Both the position numbers and the translations under genes were made by a program. The notes beneath the pieces are model-generated. The model ran no database searches. It was given only the letters and a program-made list of their open reading frames with translations, and had not been told where the DNA came from. A stretch of 64,000 nucleotides of DNA from Zarea fungicola (lineage: Eukaryota > Ascomycota > Sordariomycetes > Hypocreales > Cordycipitaceae), in assembly GCA_900169235.1 (NCBI GenBank), contig FWCC01000020.1, positions 1 through 64,000 of the forward strand. Reading direction: 5' to 3'. This document shows, piece after piece, positions 1 through 10,830 of this stretch. The first letter of the stretch is position 1. Every line of letters starts with the position of its first letter.

Positions 1-484
1 TGCTGGGGGCTAGCCCATGTAGTACGTTTGCATAACGAGACCAGAGAAAAATGTAGCTAGACAAGCCAGCCACTTTTGTCAAGCTGCAGTCGAAACGCTC
101 TGTCCTTCGTCTTGCGTATTGACAATAAATTCGAGGCACTGTATCACTGTCATACTAATGTGTTTAGCACAAGGAATTTATGCTACCTAGTAACCAGGCT
201 ACATACTCGCAAGTCCCGGACAGTAGCACTGTATCCTATCTACGGTCTTGTACTTGGAAAAAGTGTTTCAATGAATATTCGCGTCGTCTGCACGACTAGA
301 ATCAGGCGCATACCTCAGGCAGCCGAGTTTTTCAGCCATCTCTTCATTGTTCCTCTCGCCTTCCTAAATTCATTGCTAATCTGCCAGGAACCCTCTTCCT
401 CTTCCTCTTCCTCTTCATAACCCCATCTAATTCCCAATTCACTACGCCCAATTCCAGGAGTGAAACCAGGCTCAATACCTTGAT
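1..484. other. Left flank, no convincing gene
   Basis: No supported gene in this stretch. It contains a hexanucleotide (TCTTCC) microsatellite at about 393-416. Open frames crossing it read as poly-Ser or poly-Glu and are probably artefacts of the microsatellite. It lies directly downstream of the secreted-protein gene that ends at 485. Confidence 0.5.
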
Positions 485-1320
485 TTAGCATTTCACATTC
501 TTCTGTCCAGTACTGCAGCCGTAGTTCAGCCAGTCGTTTGAACGCGGGTTCTTTGCAGGAGCGTAAGCACCACCGTTGACATATTCTGGGCTGCAACCGC
601 CACAGAGTTTGTTAAAAGTGCAGCTTTGAGACCAGAACCAGCCCCATGCAATATAAGGCTGGGTCCAAACTTGAACAACGCTATTCTTGTTCACAAGACA
701 TAGGTATGTTCTAGAGGATGAGTAGGTTTCAGTTACTGAAATGCCTAGACTAAAAGACAAGACGTCTTTAATAACAGTCCAACTTAAACCAGCATTTTGT
801 TCAATGGCTATAGAGTAGCTAGTTTGGATGTTTTGCGAACCTCCAGCATCAGATTTACCAGTAAAGAGGCAAGAAGAGGCCGGACTCCAAGTCCCAGGCC
901 ACTGCTGTGCCTGCTTGGTATACGTTTTAGTATACGAACCAGGAAAAACGCATGGTCCAAACTCTCTGCTGGTAAGAGATGAAGAGTTGTGTTCATGCTC
1001 AAGGCCATAATCAACAGTAGCCAAACTAACAAAAGCCTGCTCATCGCTAAGGTAAACGGTATGATTGGCATCTTTTCAATTAGTACCTTATATTGTAGAA
1101 TTTATAGTAAATAATACTCACCACGGTTTGCCATGGCATACTCCTCAAATGTAGTTAGATTCATTATCCACTCGCTTGGGAAATTATTAAGAGTGTTTTC
1201 ATGAAGCTGTTCTGGCGAGAGTGAGATCAGACCAGGAGGCGGGGCAAATTCTGGAGCAACGCCTGCTTCTGCCAGGGCCGCAGCAGTAGCTGCCGCAGGA
1301 AAAAGCCAAAAAGTCTGCAT
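485..1320 (-). CDS. Secreted protein of unknown function, 261 aa, two exons
   Basis: I do not recognise the family. Exon 1 is 1320-1122 and exon 2 is 1071-485. The 50-nt intron has donor GTGAGT, branch site TACTAAT and an AG acceptor, and the two exons join in frame. The protein begins with an Ala-rich hydrophobic leader (MQTFWLFPAAATAAALA) that looks like a signal peptide, so secretion is inferred. The C-terminal two thirds are rich in Trp and Cys, with a C-x4-C-x2-C cluster close to the end, suggesting a disulfide-stabilised extracellular fold. A TATA box lies about 80 bp upstream of the ATG. It is one of several isolated secreted-protein genes in this AT-rich half of the window and could be a host-interaction effector, but nothing in the sequence proves that. 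Confidence 0.75.
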
Positions 1321-1399
1321 TGTAGTTTATAGGTAGCTGGGGAAGGAAGTGATGTCGATAAATTGGTAAAGATATCGACCTATTAAGGGATCTTTGTCT

Positions 1400-1408
1400 C
1401 TTATATAT
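1400..1408 (-). promoter_or_regulatory. TATA box of the 485-1320 gene
   Basis: On the minus strand this reads TATATAAG, about 80 bp before the ATG at 1320, a typical position for an ascomycete core promoter. Confidence 0.5.
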
Positions 1409-1520
1409 TTCAGCTTAGCATCAGCTTATCCACCACCACGACAATGTCTAATATAAAAGCAAACATACTAGGGAACTAGTGGTAATTCTCCGAGCGGCGC
1501 ATGCCATGCTTGGCGCCCGG

Positions 1521-1740
1521 CTACTGCTCGTCGGCTGACCAGGCAGTGAAATTCCGTGTAGCTGTATCTCCACGCAGAATTTCGGGTGCCTCTGATTGAC
1601 AAGGGATACCTGGTTTTATCCACAGTCTAACTCTTGCAGAGTTCTCATCAAAGTGGGCGATGCCATAAGCGACGCTCTTGTCATCCGTGAGACAGAGAGA
1701 TACGTACTCTGACAAGCTCACCGCATTATTTTTTGTATCC
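1521..1740 (-). other. Possible 3' exon or gene fragment
   Basis: An open stretch on the minus strand starts after a plausible acceptor (TTCTTGCAG at 1741-1749) and runs about 72 codons to a stop at 1521. The composition is protein-like and it contains two cysteines. No start exon or signal peptide could be joined convincingly: upstream frames break at stop codons within 60 nt. It may be the last exon of a small gene or the remnant of one. Confidence 0.2.
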
Positions 1741-1769
1741 CTGCAAGAAGTCATACAAATTAAAACCAA

Positions 1770-3690
1770 CCCAGAGCGTTTACGTAAATCTATTCACGGT
1801 TGGCTAGAGCGGCAGTGCAGGTGTTTTGATTAGTGGTACCACCGGCTTACACCAGGTGCAATGATGAGCAGCCCGGTATAGGAGATGGAATGGCGTTGCA
1901 AAGTAAGCACTTAGTTCACGTATGAAGTTCATTCCTTAAATTTCAAGCTTAGCGACTTGTTTATAGGTTATTATTACTATTAATTTAAAAGATTGTATCA
2001 ATTTTAATTAAAACTAGACGCAAGATGACGATAATTGCAGGGCTACTATCCGCACCGTCTCGGCACAGCCCAGACCGAGTGCAATAGCCCACGGTACAAC
2101 CCCTGACAGTGTAAAGGATCAGGTTACTACTGGAAGCTTCACGCTGTTCCAATGCTTGCATTAGTAGTAATGAAAACGGCCGAATTGAACGCAGAGTTAC
2201 TTGGATTCATTAACGCCAGCAGACAGTACTCTTATGGCAAATACAGCTAAAAGGGCCACCATCTCACCCGTTTATCGGTGAGATGTGATTCTAATTCGTA
2301 CTCGCCACGTTAGAATCAGACTACAGGACCTCGTTAACTCTGGCGGCGCCATCAGGGGGCGCTGCCAAGTCAGACAAGTGCCCGAAAATGGCTTCGTTAT
2401 TGGTCGCCCTCTACACTACCTTATTGGCTGACTCAACCGGCAGTCAAATGACAAGGCAGGTCCGAATTTCGGCGTCGCTTTATTGCGCAATTAGATTGCC
2501 GCTGGGATAATACTACTCCGCATATGATGTGGCTTACAGGAGGTTGGAATATGTAGCAGAGATGACGGAGCATTAAATTCTCCAGATTTGAAGTGCATGT
2601 TTTGTTCCTAGCGCCAGCGCCACACACGATTTATTCGTGCTACGTCAATAACAACCTCAAAGTAGTCTGTGGACTTGTGAGCTTGTGGGTTAAAGCCGAC
2701 TCCGTATCTACCAAGTAACTAAGCTTAAAATATCAACCCCAGAACCATAGTAGAGATTCTTCCCGAATAGCGTACGGAGTGCGGAGCTCGGAGTGCGGAG
2801 CAGACACGCGACGAGTGTAATGGGTGCATTACAAATTCACGTCCACAGGTCCTCTTCCGCAACATAAGGTTCCCACGGCAAAAGTTTTTGTTTATGGGGG
2901 ACGTGGAGGGAAGCGCAAAGTTTCACCACAAGCCATAAGAAGCTTGAACCTACATGTTGTGGCCCTTGGAGCTTCTACACCACTGTATAGCGGGTGAGCT
3001 ATAAAAAGAAACAAAAGGAAAAAGAAAATTAATACGTCAGCAGAAGGTACAGAGTAATTTGGCCTCCGAAAAACAAAAGGAATAGGTCAAGTGCGCTGGA
3101 TACGAGTTGTGATGTTGATTTGTAATGCATTGGCTACGGCTGAGCGACCTTGGCCCATCCCCGAGCCTAAAAGGTGCTGAATATATAGTATGTATGGCTT
3201 GTCAGTAATAGCCATAACGAATACAACAGACCCGCCATAGTGTACTAACTAGATTTAATTATAAAGCTTGAAAGGAAATGCCAAGGTAAATAGTGTATTA
3301 GGCCTCGAGGCGATAGTTAAGCAGGGTAGCAATTAGCTCTAGTACTCATAAGCTACTGATAATTTATTGCTGATACACTAGATGAGGCGATCACACTTGA
3401 AGGAAAGAACGGGAAGAAGATCAATTAAGGATGAAGATCCAAGGAATCTATCTAGGCCTAGAGATGTTCTTATATAGGCCCTCAAAGGTTACACACACAC
3501 GTGCAGGCACCTGCCTGCACGCAGGAAGATTCCCACTTGATCTTCACATGAGTATCTATGGGATTCCATGAGTCTTCCAACAATCACCGCCAGGCAGTTG
3601 CAGCCAGTAACGTGAAGTAGCAGTAAGTTTTGACGAGCGAATATAATGTGTTCATGCGATAGAGAATGAATAGTAACGACAAGTATAGGC
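1770..3690. other. AT-rich gene-free DNA
   Basis: No supported gene. Short open frames here lack signal peptides, splice structure or codon bias. Around 2771-2805 there is a small GC-richer patch of repeated CGGAGTGCGGAG units related to the TACGGAGTA motif seen elsewhere in the window. The general texture (TA-rich, stop codons in all frames) suits ancient degraded repeats. Confidence 0.5.
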
Positions 3691-4051
3691 TTAATCCAAG
3701 CCATCTTTAGCTGTGTTCTGTTTATCCGATCCGGAACGGCTGGTTGTGTAGTCTAGGAAATTATCAACGGTTTATTTGTTGATAATCCAAGCTTGAAAAA
3801 CGATTAGAATCTTGTGCTGGTCTTCATGGTAGTTTAATATATATAAATATATATTTACCTAAACGAGCTTCCATTGTGTTCCACTTGTCGATATCAGAAC
3901 GCAGCGGCTTTTGCTTGGGGTACTTTACATGGGCGCCAGTCACACCCACGGTGTTCGATTGGGTTGTGACGTCGACAAGAGTGACTTCTGAGGCTGTGAA
4001 CCGGAGCTTAGACTTGATAGTCGTAGAATTGGATTTCTTGAAGAAAGACAT
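3691..4051 (-). CDS. Small hydrophilic protein, 84 aa, two exons
   Basis: Not a recognised family. Exon 1 is 4051-3859 and exon 2 is 3752-3691. The 106-nt intron has donor GTAAAT and acceptor TTTCCTAG, and the exons join in frame to a TAA stop. The product is polar and lysine-rich, beginning MSFFKKSNSTTIKSKL, with no signal peptide or membrane segment, so it is probably intracellular. An alternative ATG five codons upstream (4066) is possible. Support comes from frame continuity across the intron, protein-like composition and a TATATATAG box about 155 bp before the ATG. It could still be a chance model in AT-rich DNA. Confidence 0.45.
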
Positions 4052-4204
4052 GATGATTATGTCCATTGGTGTTTCGGATGTGTTGCAGTTCTTGTTATAT
4101 GGGGTATTTTATTGATTTAATGCGTTTCTAATAAATTGGTAGAAAGTAGTTTGCCATGATGGTTTGCAAAGATATACTTACATTCAAACGGGAAAAACCC
4201 ATGC

Positions 4205-4212
4205 TATATATA
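4205..4212 (-). promoter_or_regulatory. TATA box of the 3691-4051 gene
   Basis: TATATATAG on the minus strand, about 155 bp upstream of the ATG at 4051. It is one of a series of TATA boxes placed at similar distances before genes in this compartment. Confidence 0.35.
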
Positions 4213-4962
4213 CAAGGGAGGATTCGTCGGCTACAAATAGACACACTTTTCGGTTATACACGTGCCACCCAGTTGCTACTCACAAACTCAGCTCTAGATC
4301 AGCCGACCTGCAACCGTCCTAGGCGTAAACCATATTTGATTTTGGTCAGCCTTGAGTCAATGGAGTTCACATCCCTGCGGTGTCGGCTTCGCCCTCGACT
4401 GCGCCAGATAAGAGAGTGCAAGAGTCAGTACAGTCCTACAAATACCACCTGAGGTGCGAAAAACCTTGAATTTAGCTAGGGCTGATTGGCTTTAACCCAT
4501 CCTCGCGATAAATATACGGGGGCGGTTAGCGGATATGGGTTATTGCTACTAGTAGAAACCGTGACAGGGTGCGACGGACTACCCACAGTGTACTGACTTG
4601 GTAGGATTGCAAAGCCTAAAAAATCCAAGGTCACGGAGTCTGGTATTTTTTCGCCGAGAGCAACCTAGAACTTGTTGTCGCAGAAATAAGGTTTTACATA
4701 CTTTTTCGCAATACACGACCTAAGGAATACCTTACTACGCCGTTAATGGTATAATTAATATGGGTGAGCTAGGGCAAGGTTCACTCTCGCGATAACCCTG
4801 ACATCCTTATAGATATGAACCAATAAGCGAGATCACATGCGGCAAACTCAATAGCTGGGCTGCTACGCTCTCTATCCGCCTCTGCTTCACGTCCCAATAT
4901 CTGTAGCGCATGCCGAGCTAGATTATCCCCGCATCTGGCTTGGACTGGTTGGGGTCATCCAA

Positions 4963-5050
4963 AAGGGGAACTATGTTCGTAATTTACAGACAGGGGGTTT
5001 TGCAAGCCACCAAAGAGCCTTTTGAGGATCTCCGTGGTGGAAGCTAGCCT
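4963..5050 (+). repeat. Dispersed repeat copy A (tRNA-like family)
   Basis: Core reads TTTACAGACAGGGGG followed by TTTTGCAAGCCACC and GAGGATCT. It aligns by eye with seven other copies in the first 28 kb of the window. Read on the minus strand, the core resembles a pol III B box (GGCTTGCAAA). Confidence 0.6.
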
Positions 5051-5690
5051 AGCGTGTATCCACCTGTTTTTAGGCGGCAGCCAGTCTCCGGTAATCATCT
5101 AAATAGGAACTGTATTTTCAAGATTTGAACAGTGATTTATAAGGCAGACAGGGCATATTTTGGGAATCTTAGTGGCGAAGGCCGAGAAGCCTAGCATTTC
5201 TTCACTCGTTTGGCTTAGCTTCGCTCAACCCATGTGACCATTCGCGAACCAACAGCCCAAGGAGGCCTCATAGCCGTGCAATTCACGAGGAATGAATCGC
5301 TCTGTCCAGCCAGGGAAGCATAATATACCCATCAACATGAGTTCTTGCAGGTGACGTCAAAACCCATTCGATGTTTAACAGCAGAACTCATGGACCGCTG
5401 TTACTATTAACCGTTATGAGATTCAGAGGGTTGAGGCTCCTCTGCATAATTAGAACAGCTCAATATCTATCTCACACCTACTGTCACGACAGGAGCAATA
5501 CGCTGCTGGACCCGGCAACGTGCTATTCCGAGATATAGCATATTTAAACGGCAACTGTTGGCTGAAGTACGCGCGTTCTTGACTGATGATTACTACTGAG
5601 CCTAAGCCCAATGTTGATATGCGTCCATGACTAAAGCGGAGCTGCTAGATGACTATCACTACTTTGGACCAAGCTCGAATTATCATCCAA

Positions 5691-5755
5691 ATACGGTATG
5701 ATTGCTTTTAGATTTAGACAGGGATTTGCAGCCACAAGAATCTCACTCTACGCAA
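5691..5755 (+). repeat. Dispersed repeat copy B
   Basis: Core GATTTAGACAGGGATTTGCA followed by GCCACA; this is the copy closest to the visible consensus. The similarity fades after about 60 bp. Confidence 0.6.
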
Positions 5756-7310
5756 GCCTTAATCCACTATACCACGTCTCAAATTGTAAATACCAAGTTC
5801 GCCGACGGCCACGAGGTCTCAACTAGTGGCGCTTCTACACCTATTCAGGCACATCTGCAGATGCGCCCTACGCCCCATAGTTCAGAACCCCGCGAGTAAT
5901 GCGAAATCTAGAGGTAGCTAAGCCTGTCTAATGGCTGTATTGCTAGAGAAAATGATGCCATAATGATACTAGCTTGGTTCGAAGCCACGCCAGCCTTACA
6001 ACCGTCGCTCCACCACAGCCAAAAGCCACACGGCCAAATTTAGCCGAACCCGCCGCCCAAATTGTCAGTCCGATTGCAGGGTTGACTGGAAATAGTAATA
6101 TGTCTCAATTTGTGAGTGAAAGTACCCTCCTATACTGCCTCATAGAAGTTCTGCATTTCGGCATTATTAGATGTGGAATCATGTGCTTTATAAGCCTTGA
6201 TTGTAAGCGCCAGCACAGCAAGTCCTATTCTACCCAGTCACCCTCTCGCTGCAATGCTTTCATCGCAGTTACGGCCAGTCACCACAATAGGCAAGATCTG
6301 CATTTCCTTTAGCTAGAACTAAGAAATTAGATAGAGTTTTACAATTGCATACAATTTACTATAAGCAAAGGTGTAACTTTACAGTTTATAGAAGCTGGCA
6401 TAACGTAGACATAGTGCTTTAAAGAAAGAATTACTTATAGTGTACTTTCGACTAATTTTTGGGCCCACATCAATAATCTACCAGAGGATAAAAAAAAAGG
6501 TTTAATATTTAGCGTAAAAGACTTAGAAATCAACGCCACCAGTCCTTGCAACCATTGTCAGACCTCTTGGCCCTCTACCTGTAACCTACAAAAGGCCATG
6601 AATAACTAGGAGCTCGTGAGGAATAAAATCCTCTGCTCGTAACTGTAAATACAGCCAGCAGGTTTGCTATCACCACCTCCCTCGCTGTTACTATATATGG
6701 TAAGATGTGGATGAATAATTAACGAATTACTGTCTAGTTATCAAAGACGGTACCGCTATTTATGAGCTTACAGGCACCATGTATTGTTTCAACTTTACGC
6801 CGATTTTAATCTCGACTGCCATAGGCTTACGCCAGAAAAAAAGAGAGAAGTGGCTTTAATTCTCTTCCGAGGACTATGCTCAAATCGGGATGTCTCATGA
6901 GCCATGGCTGGCCTGTAATTCTGGCTGAAAATTGCTGTACTGTGGGGGACGAGTGTGGCAGATGGGACGCGATTTTGATGTGACTTTTGTCCTCCCAACT
7001 GTAGTTTGATGAGGAGCTGCTCAGGATCAAATCAGGAACCAAAGCTGGGCCGGTAAGTTTTCATTTTTTTCAACTTGTAGAGCACACAGCGCCACAGCGC
7101 CAATTAAACAAACTCAAATAGCATAGTTATATTGGCCCGTATTAGCTCAGTAGATCCAAGTAGCTACAAAGCCCGGCCAGTTGCTAACCCGATTGATATA
7201 AGACTCTGGTGTTAACCCACAGAGTTGGGATCAGCACTGGAGACAAATGATAATTTCTTCGCAGCATTTAAGTCAGGCCAGCAATTATTCTCCTTCAGCA
7301 AAGATGAAAA

Positions 7311-7400
7311 TCTAAACGGGGAATATTTTGCTACGATTTAGACAGGGATTCGGAAGCCGCGCGGAACCTATTTTAAGGATCTGGTGCTCGGTGCTCCCCC
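7311..7400 (+). repeat. Dispersed repeat copy C
   Basis: Contains TAAACGGGGAATATTTTG, then GATTTAGACAGGGATTC, GAAGCC and TTTTAAGGATCTGGTG. Together with copy D it shows that the repeat extends at least 80-90 bp. Confidence 0.6.
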
Positions 7401-7795
7401 TTGGCTGAGAATGCCCGACGAGCCTTGTCGGGATGCTTTTCAACAGGAACTAGTAGTCAGTGAACATAAACGGACCTACGGGTACCCATAAGCTGGCTTT
7501 AGCTCACGGTAAATACTTTCAGCATTAATTCAACACTCACTACTGAGGAGAAAACTCTGTTGATTCGATTTACTTGACACGGAAGCCAGGCCATTAAGAT
7601 GGTACAAATTTACAAGCAAGACTCCCATAAAAGGAACTAGCAGCAATATTAACCCTAATCATATAATAATATAGTTTGTATTCCCAGTATATATCCTTTA
7701 AAGCCTCTAGTCACTAGTACTAATCTTAGTAGTTTACTTAGAATCGTTACTTGGCCTGGGCACTGGCTTACTATAGCCTCTAGCTCTGTCGTGAC

Positions 7796-8274
7796 CTAAC
7801 CCCGGCCGCATATACAATGGTTTACGGCGCATACCTCTTCAAAAATATCCAGCTTGGCCAAGGTACACTGCGGGTTCGTCTTGCTTTTCCTTGAGCAGTC
7901 AAGTGCTCCAAAGGCAGTGCAACGACAACAGTTCTGGCAGCCCTGGCTTGTGATGTCGGTAACAAAATCGTGGAAATCATCGCACTTCATCTGATAGCGC
8001 GGTCTTTTCACGGCCTTGCAGTCCCTTGCCATTTCGACTGGGGAGGGAAGTCCTCCAAACTATGAATTTGAAATTAGTACATATATACTGCATGAATATA
8101 AATAATGCAGACGGAGCATACAAATACTATTCCAGCACTGGAGCGCTTTAAAAGATTATTCGCTAGGTTGTTTGGAGACGCATCTTCACCAGCATACGTA
8201 GCAAGGTTGTTAGATGGCGCAGCAGTAGCGATAGAAAGTATGGCAAGATATATGCCCCGTTGCTGAAGGTGCAT
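7796..8274 (-). CDS. Small cysteine-rich secreted protein with a Kex2-like site, 138 aa
   Basis: Family not recognised. Exon 1 is 8274-8122 and exon 2 is 8059-7796. The 62-nt intron has donor GTATGC, branch site TACTAAT and acceptor CATAG; an alternative donor GTATTT nine bases earlier would shorten the protein by three residues. Exon 1 encodes a signal peptide (about residues 1-19, ending TAAPS) and a short Asn-rich propeptide that ends in LLKR, a likely Kex2 cleavage site. The exon 2 part has 11 cysteines in about 80 residues, including the cluster GCQNCCRC. Signal peptide, Kex2 site and Cys-rich mature region is a common layout for fungal effectors; function is unknown. A TATA box sits about 100 bp upstream. 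Confidence 0.72.
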
Positions 8275-8373
8275 GATTTATAGTACGGGAGGTTTTGGGC
8301 AGGGAAGGTCCAGCGTAGAGGAATTAATAAGAGCTTTAGTATTGTTAAGCAAGAACTGGGGAGTAATACAGTT

Positions 8374-8381
8374 CTTTTATA
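8374..8381 (-). promoter_or_regulatory. TATA box of the 7796-8274 gene
   Basis: TATAAAAG on the minus strand, about 100 bp upstream of the ATG at 8274. Confidence 0.5.
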
Positions 8382-9369
8382 CTTTGATTAAAAATAAATA
8401 AGTGGTGGAACCAAGCTAGACTGTATTATCTGCTTTTTCTGCTTGGAAACTCTATGCATTGGCCACAGGGTCACTGTGGATATGTCTGACGATTGGCAAA
8501 TAAAAGTTTCATTGATTCATCAGCATGCCGGGAAACGCTTTAAAGCTAGGGCAGTAGAAATACAGGCTGACGTATGAGAAGTATAAGAATATTACACCTT
8601 GGTTTGGCTAGCGTAGCACTTTTAATAAGATAAAGCGGAAGAATTCCCGATAGCCTAACAACTCTATTGCTTAAACGGCATGTTAGCTCCCCGTGGCGTC
8701 TTCTGACTGAGTTGATGTCTTAGAGCGAGGCTCTAGAATGCAACTTAACACGAGTCGTCGCCTGGCTATTATTCAATGTGCAGCAGGGATAGAAAGCTTT
8801 TTGTGGAGAGAATTTTTAACTGTGGAATGATTTATATAAGTCTATGAAATCTGTTCCATAGGCTGAGATAGAAGACGGAACAATCTCATGGAACAAATTA
8901 TGGTATACGCGACGATGGAAATTCTTACGCAAAACTAGGGAAATAGTGAAGGAGCAAACGCGCACTAGCCATCATGACTCTGGACTCTGCTAAGCTTGCA
9001 CCGGCAAGTGCAATTGTGGGATTAGCCCATTGGGTGGATTGCTACGCCAAAATTGGCACACCCACAGCAAGGTCTCGACTGTTGTGGTCTGTGAGTGAAC
9101 TTCCTCGGCGGCTTCAGCAACTTCAGCAACAGCGACAATTTCGGCTTATATGCAGCCAGCCGCCATATGTTAAGATAGTGGAGAGATTATATTATCACGT
9201 CAGACTACTCCATATGGAAATGGAGTTGACTATTGTCGCTTTATGACGTAGAATAAAGAAATCTTTGTCTGCTTATTTTAGATCTTATTCCTATTTCGGA
9301 ACCATTAGGCCAGAACATGACAACATTTGCGAGAAATACGGTTCCCATTAATTCAACAGAATACTAGGG
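8382..9369. other. Intergenic, no supported gene
   Basis: Divergent promoter space between the minus-strand gene ending at 8274 and the plus-strand gene starting at 9482. A 90-codon open frame at 8974-9246 has no signal peptide, no splice signals and a glutamine-rich stretch from CAGCAA repeats; I do not accept it as a gene. Confidence 0.45.
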
Positions 9370-9382
9370 TATATATATATAT
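9370..9382 (+). promoter_or_regulatory. TATA element of the 9482-10063 gene
   Basis: A TATATATATATAT run about 100 bp upstream of the ATG at 9482, at the same kind of distance as the TATA boxes of neighbouring secreted-protein genes. Confidence 0.4.
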
Positions 9383-9481
9383 TGAGAAGGCCACATTGAT
9401 CCCAAGACTTGCCCATGCTAAACAATTCTCTCATTTCATGACCAACTTATCACAGTACAATTGTGTGTAAAGAATTGGAAA

Positions 9482-10063
9482 ATGCGCATCTCATTACTTT
9501 TATTTATTCCGCCTCTCTTGACTGCTTCTTTATCTTTACCCGACAATGCGCTCGAGGGCTTCTCTATTCATCTAGAGGATGAAGCTGGCAACGTAACATA
9601 TGTCCATGAATCAGACTTCGAAGCCCATGGTATATTTACAACTGTCCTTGATACCAATCCCGCCAATTCTACCGACCCTCCGTCTCTAATAAGGCGAGCC
9701 CTACCGCCAGGAGATTACATTAATTGCGAGGAGAAGAAAACATTCAACGTTGCGGATCTTCATACTGGCATGGTTAATTTGGCGGACCAACTAGGCTGCA
9801 GCTATATTATCAATACCTTCAAGGGCGCTAGGTGGAAGTTTGTTGCGGCAAATTATTATGCGGGCAACTCGGTCATCTATATCTGCAACTATAGTAATCA
9901 AGACCGAACATTGCAAGGAGCGCAGTTAGTTGACTTCTTATCAGAAGTTTTTAGCTTTTGTGGCAAGAAGAATATTGCTGGCTGGTACTACGACAAGTTT
10001 TTAAACATGTCATGGGGATATACAGGCAGCACACATGGCTACTGCGAGCCCGGATCTGGCTAA
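9482..10063 (+). CDS. Secreted protein of unknown function with a dibasic processing site, 193 aa
   Basis: Single exon. The ATG at 9482 is chosen because it starts a good signal peptide (MRISLLLFIPPLLTASLSLP). A propeptide of about 55 residues follows and ends at a dibasic LIRR site (residue about 71), a likely Kex2 cut. The predicted mature part has five cysteines and an aromatic-rich C terminus (AGWYYDKFLNMSWGY). This layout is like many fungal effector candidates; the CG-x5-GWY spacing vaguely recalls the Hce2/Ecp2 type, but the match is too weak to assign. No membrane segments are seen. Directly downstream on the opposite strand lies a decayed gene (10166-10830). Confidence 0.75.
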   Translation: MRISLLLFIPPLLTASLSLPDNALEGFSIHLEDEAGNVTYVHESDFEAHGIFTTVLDTNPANSTDPPSLIRRALPPGDYINCEEKKTFNVADLHTGMVNLADQLGCSYIINTFKGARWKFVAANYYAGNSVIYICNYSNQDRTLQGAQLVDFLSEVFSFCGKKNIAGWYYDKFLNMSWGYTGSTHGYCEPGSG

Positions 10064-10165
10064 ATTATGCCCGTTTCGGTGAGAGGTCATGACAGGCAAA
10101 TGGAGTATGTTGAAGGGGGAGAAAAGAATGTATATTAATTTTATCAAGAAATAAAATTTTAAGCA

Positions 10166-10830
10166 TTAAATTACTACTTTAGCGTTAAGTGCATTGGGGG
10201 AAATTTGCAGCCAAATACTTCGTGAACTTAATTCAGGCTTGTAGTGGAAATCAGCAAGCTTCACGTAATTACAGCATTCGAATGAACCAAGTTGCAATTT
10301 GCTGGGATCAAAACAAACCTGCCGCCAAGCTGAGCCTGCCGCATCTCTGAGATTCCATTCTGTATAGTGCTCATTTCTGCCGTCTTGGCCCTTGAAGTAG
10401 GATTTCCGATTTGCGCGCGTTGATTGCTTGTTGGTGATAGTTAACTACCTGAAAGTATTTGCTGTAGCCGTTGGGTTTGGGTATGGCACCTCAGAAATGT
10501 CAATGCTGCTGTGATGGAGCACCAATCACTAGTACCGTCACAGGATGCTGCTTTCAGTGCTGAGTACTTGGCCGCAGCGCTGTCTTCACCTGCTATTTTC
10601 GAAATAAATAGCTTTTACTTAGCCCAAGCAGCGTACTTGTTCGTCGAAATTGCCCAGAGTGTGCAGACAAACGATAGCTTCCATGGAGCGTCAGAGGTTC
10701 CTATCTCCACTGGGCCAGCGAGTGGAAGACTGAGGTCAAGGCCGAGAGGAACAGAGGTTGGAAGACTCTCGCCGTACCTGGTAGGGAAGATATTTGCGAG
10801 CTGAAGTCATTTCTGACAAAAGAGAAGTTG
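10166..10830 (-). pseudogene. Decayed gene of unknown family with a premature stop and a frameshift
   Basis: The minus strand shows clear coding texture with no usable start codon. From about 10812 (after a possible CTTCAG acceptor) a frame runs through an in-frame TAA at 10615-10617, in a context where a single C-to-T change from CAA would explain it. It continues to a plausible 46-nt intron (donor GTACTA, acceptor TTTCTGAG near 10456-10501). The next segment shifts frame near 10400-10430 with no room for an intron, then encodes about 80 further residues to a stop at 10166-10168. The last part holds FECCNYVKLADFHYKPEL. Function unknown. The two lesions make a pseudogene the best reading; sequencing error is possible for the frameshift. 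Confidence 0.5.

Larger units (their letters stand above)
4300..7795. other. AT-rich repeat-bearing region without supported genes
   Basis: About 3.5 kb in which I see no supportable gene. Three degenerate copies of a dispersed repeat (4963-5050, 5691-5755, 7311-7400) lie inside it. Open frames of 60-110 codons on both strands have no start context, splice logic or recognisable motif. Repeated stop codons and the divergence between repeat copies fit old transposable-element debris, possibly altered by repeat-induced point mutation. Confidence 0.5.

Noticed and set aside
8974..9246. A 90-codon frame before the secreted gene at 9482
   Set aside because: No signal peptide; contains CAG-repeat-derived Gln and no conserved motif.
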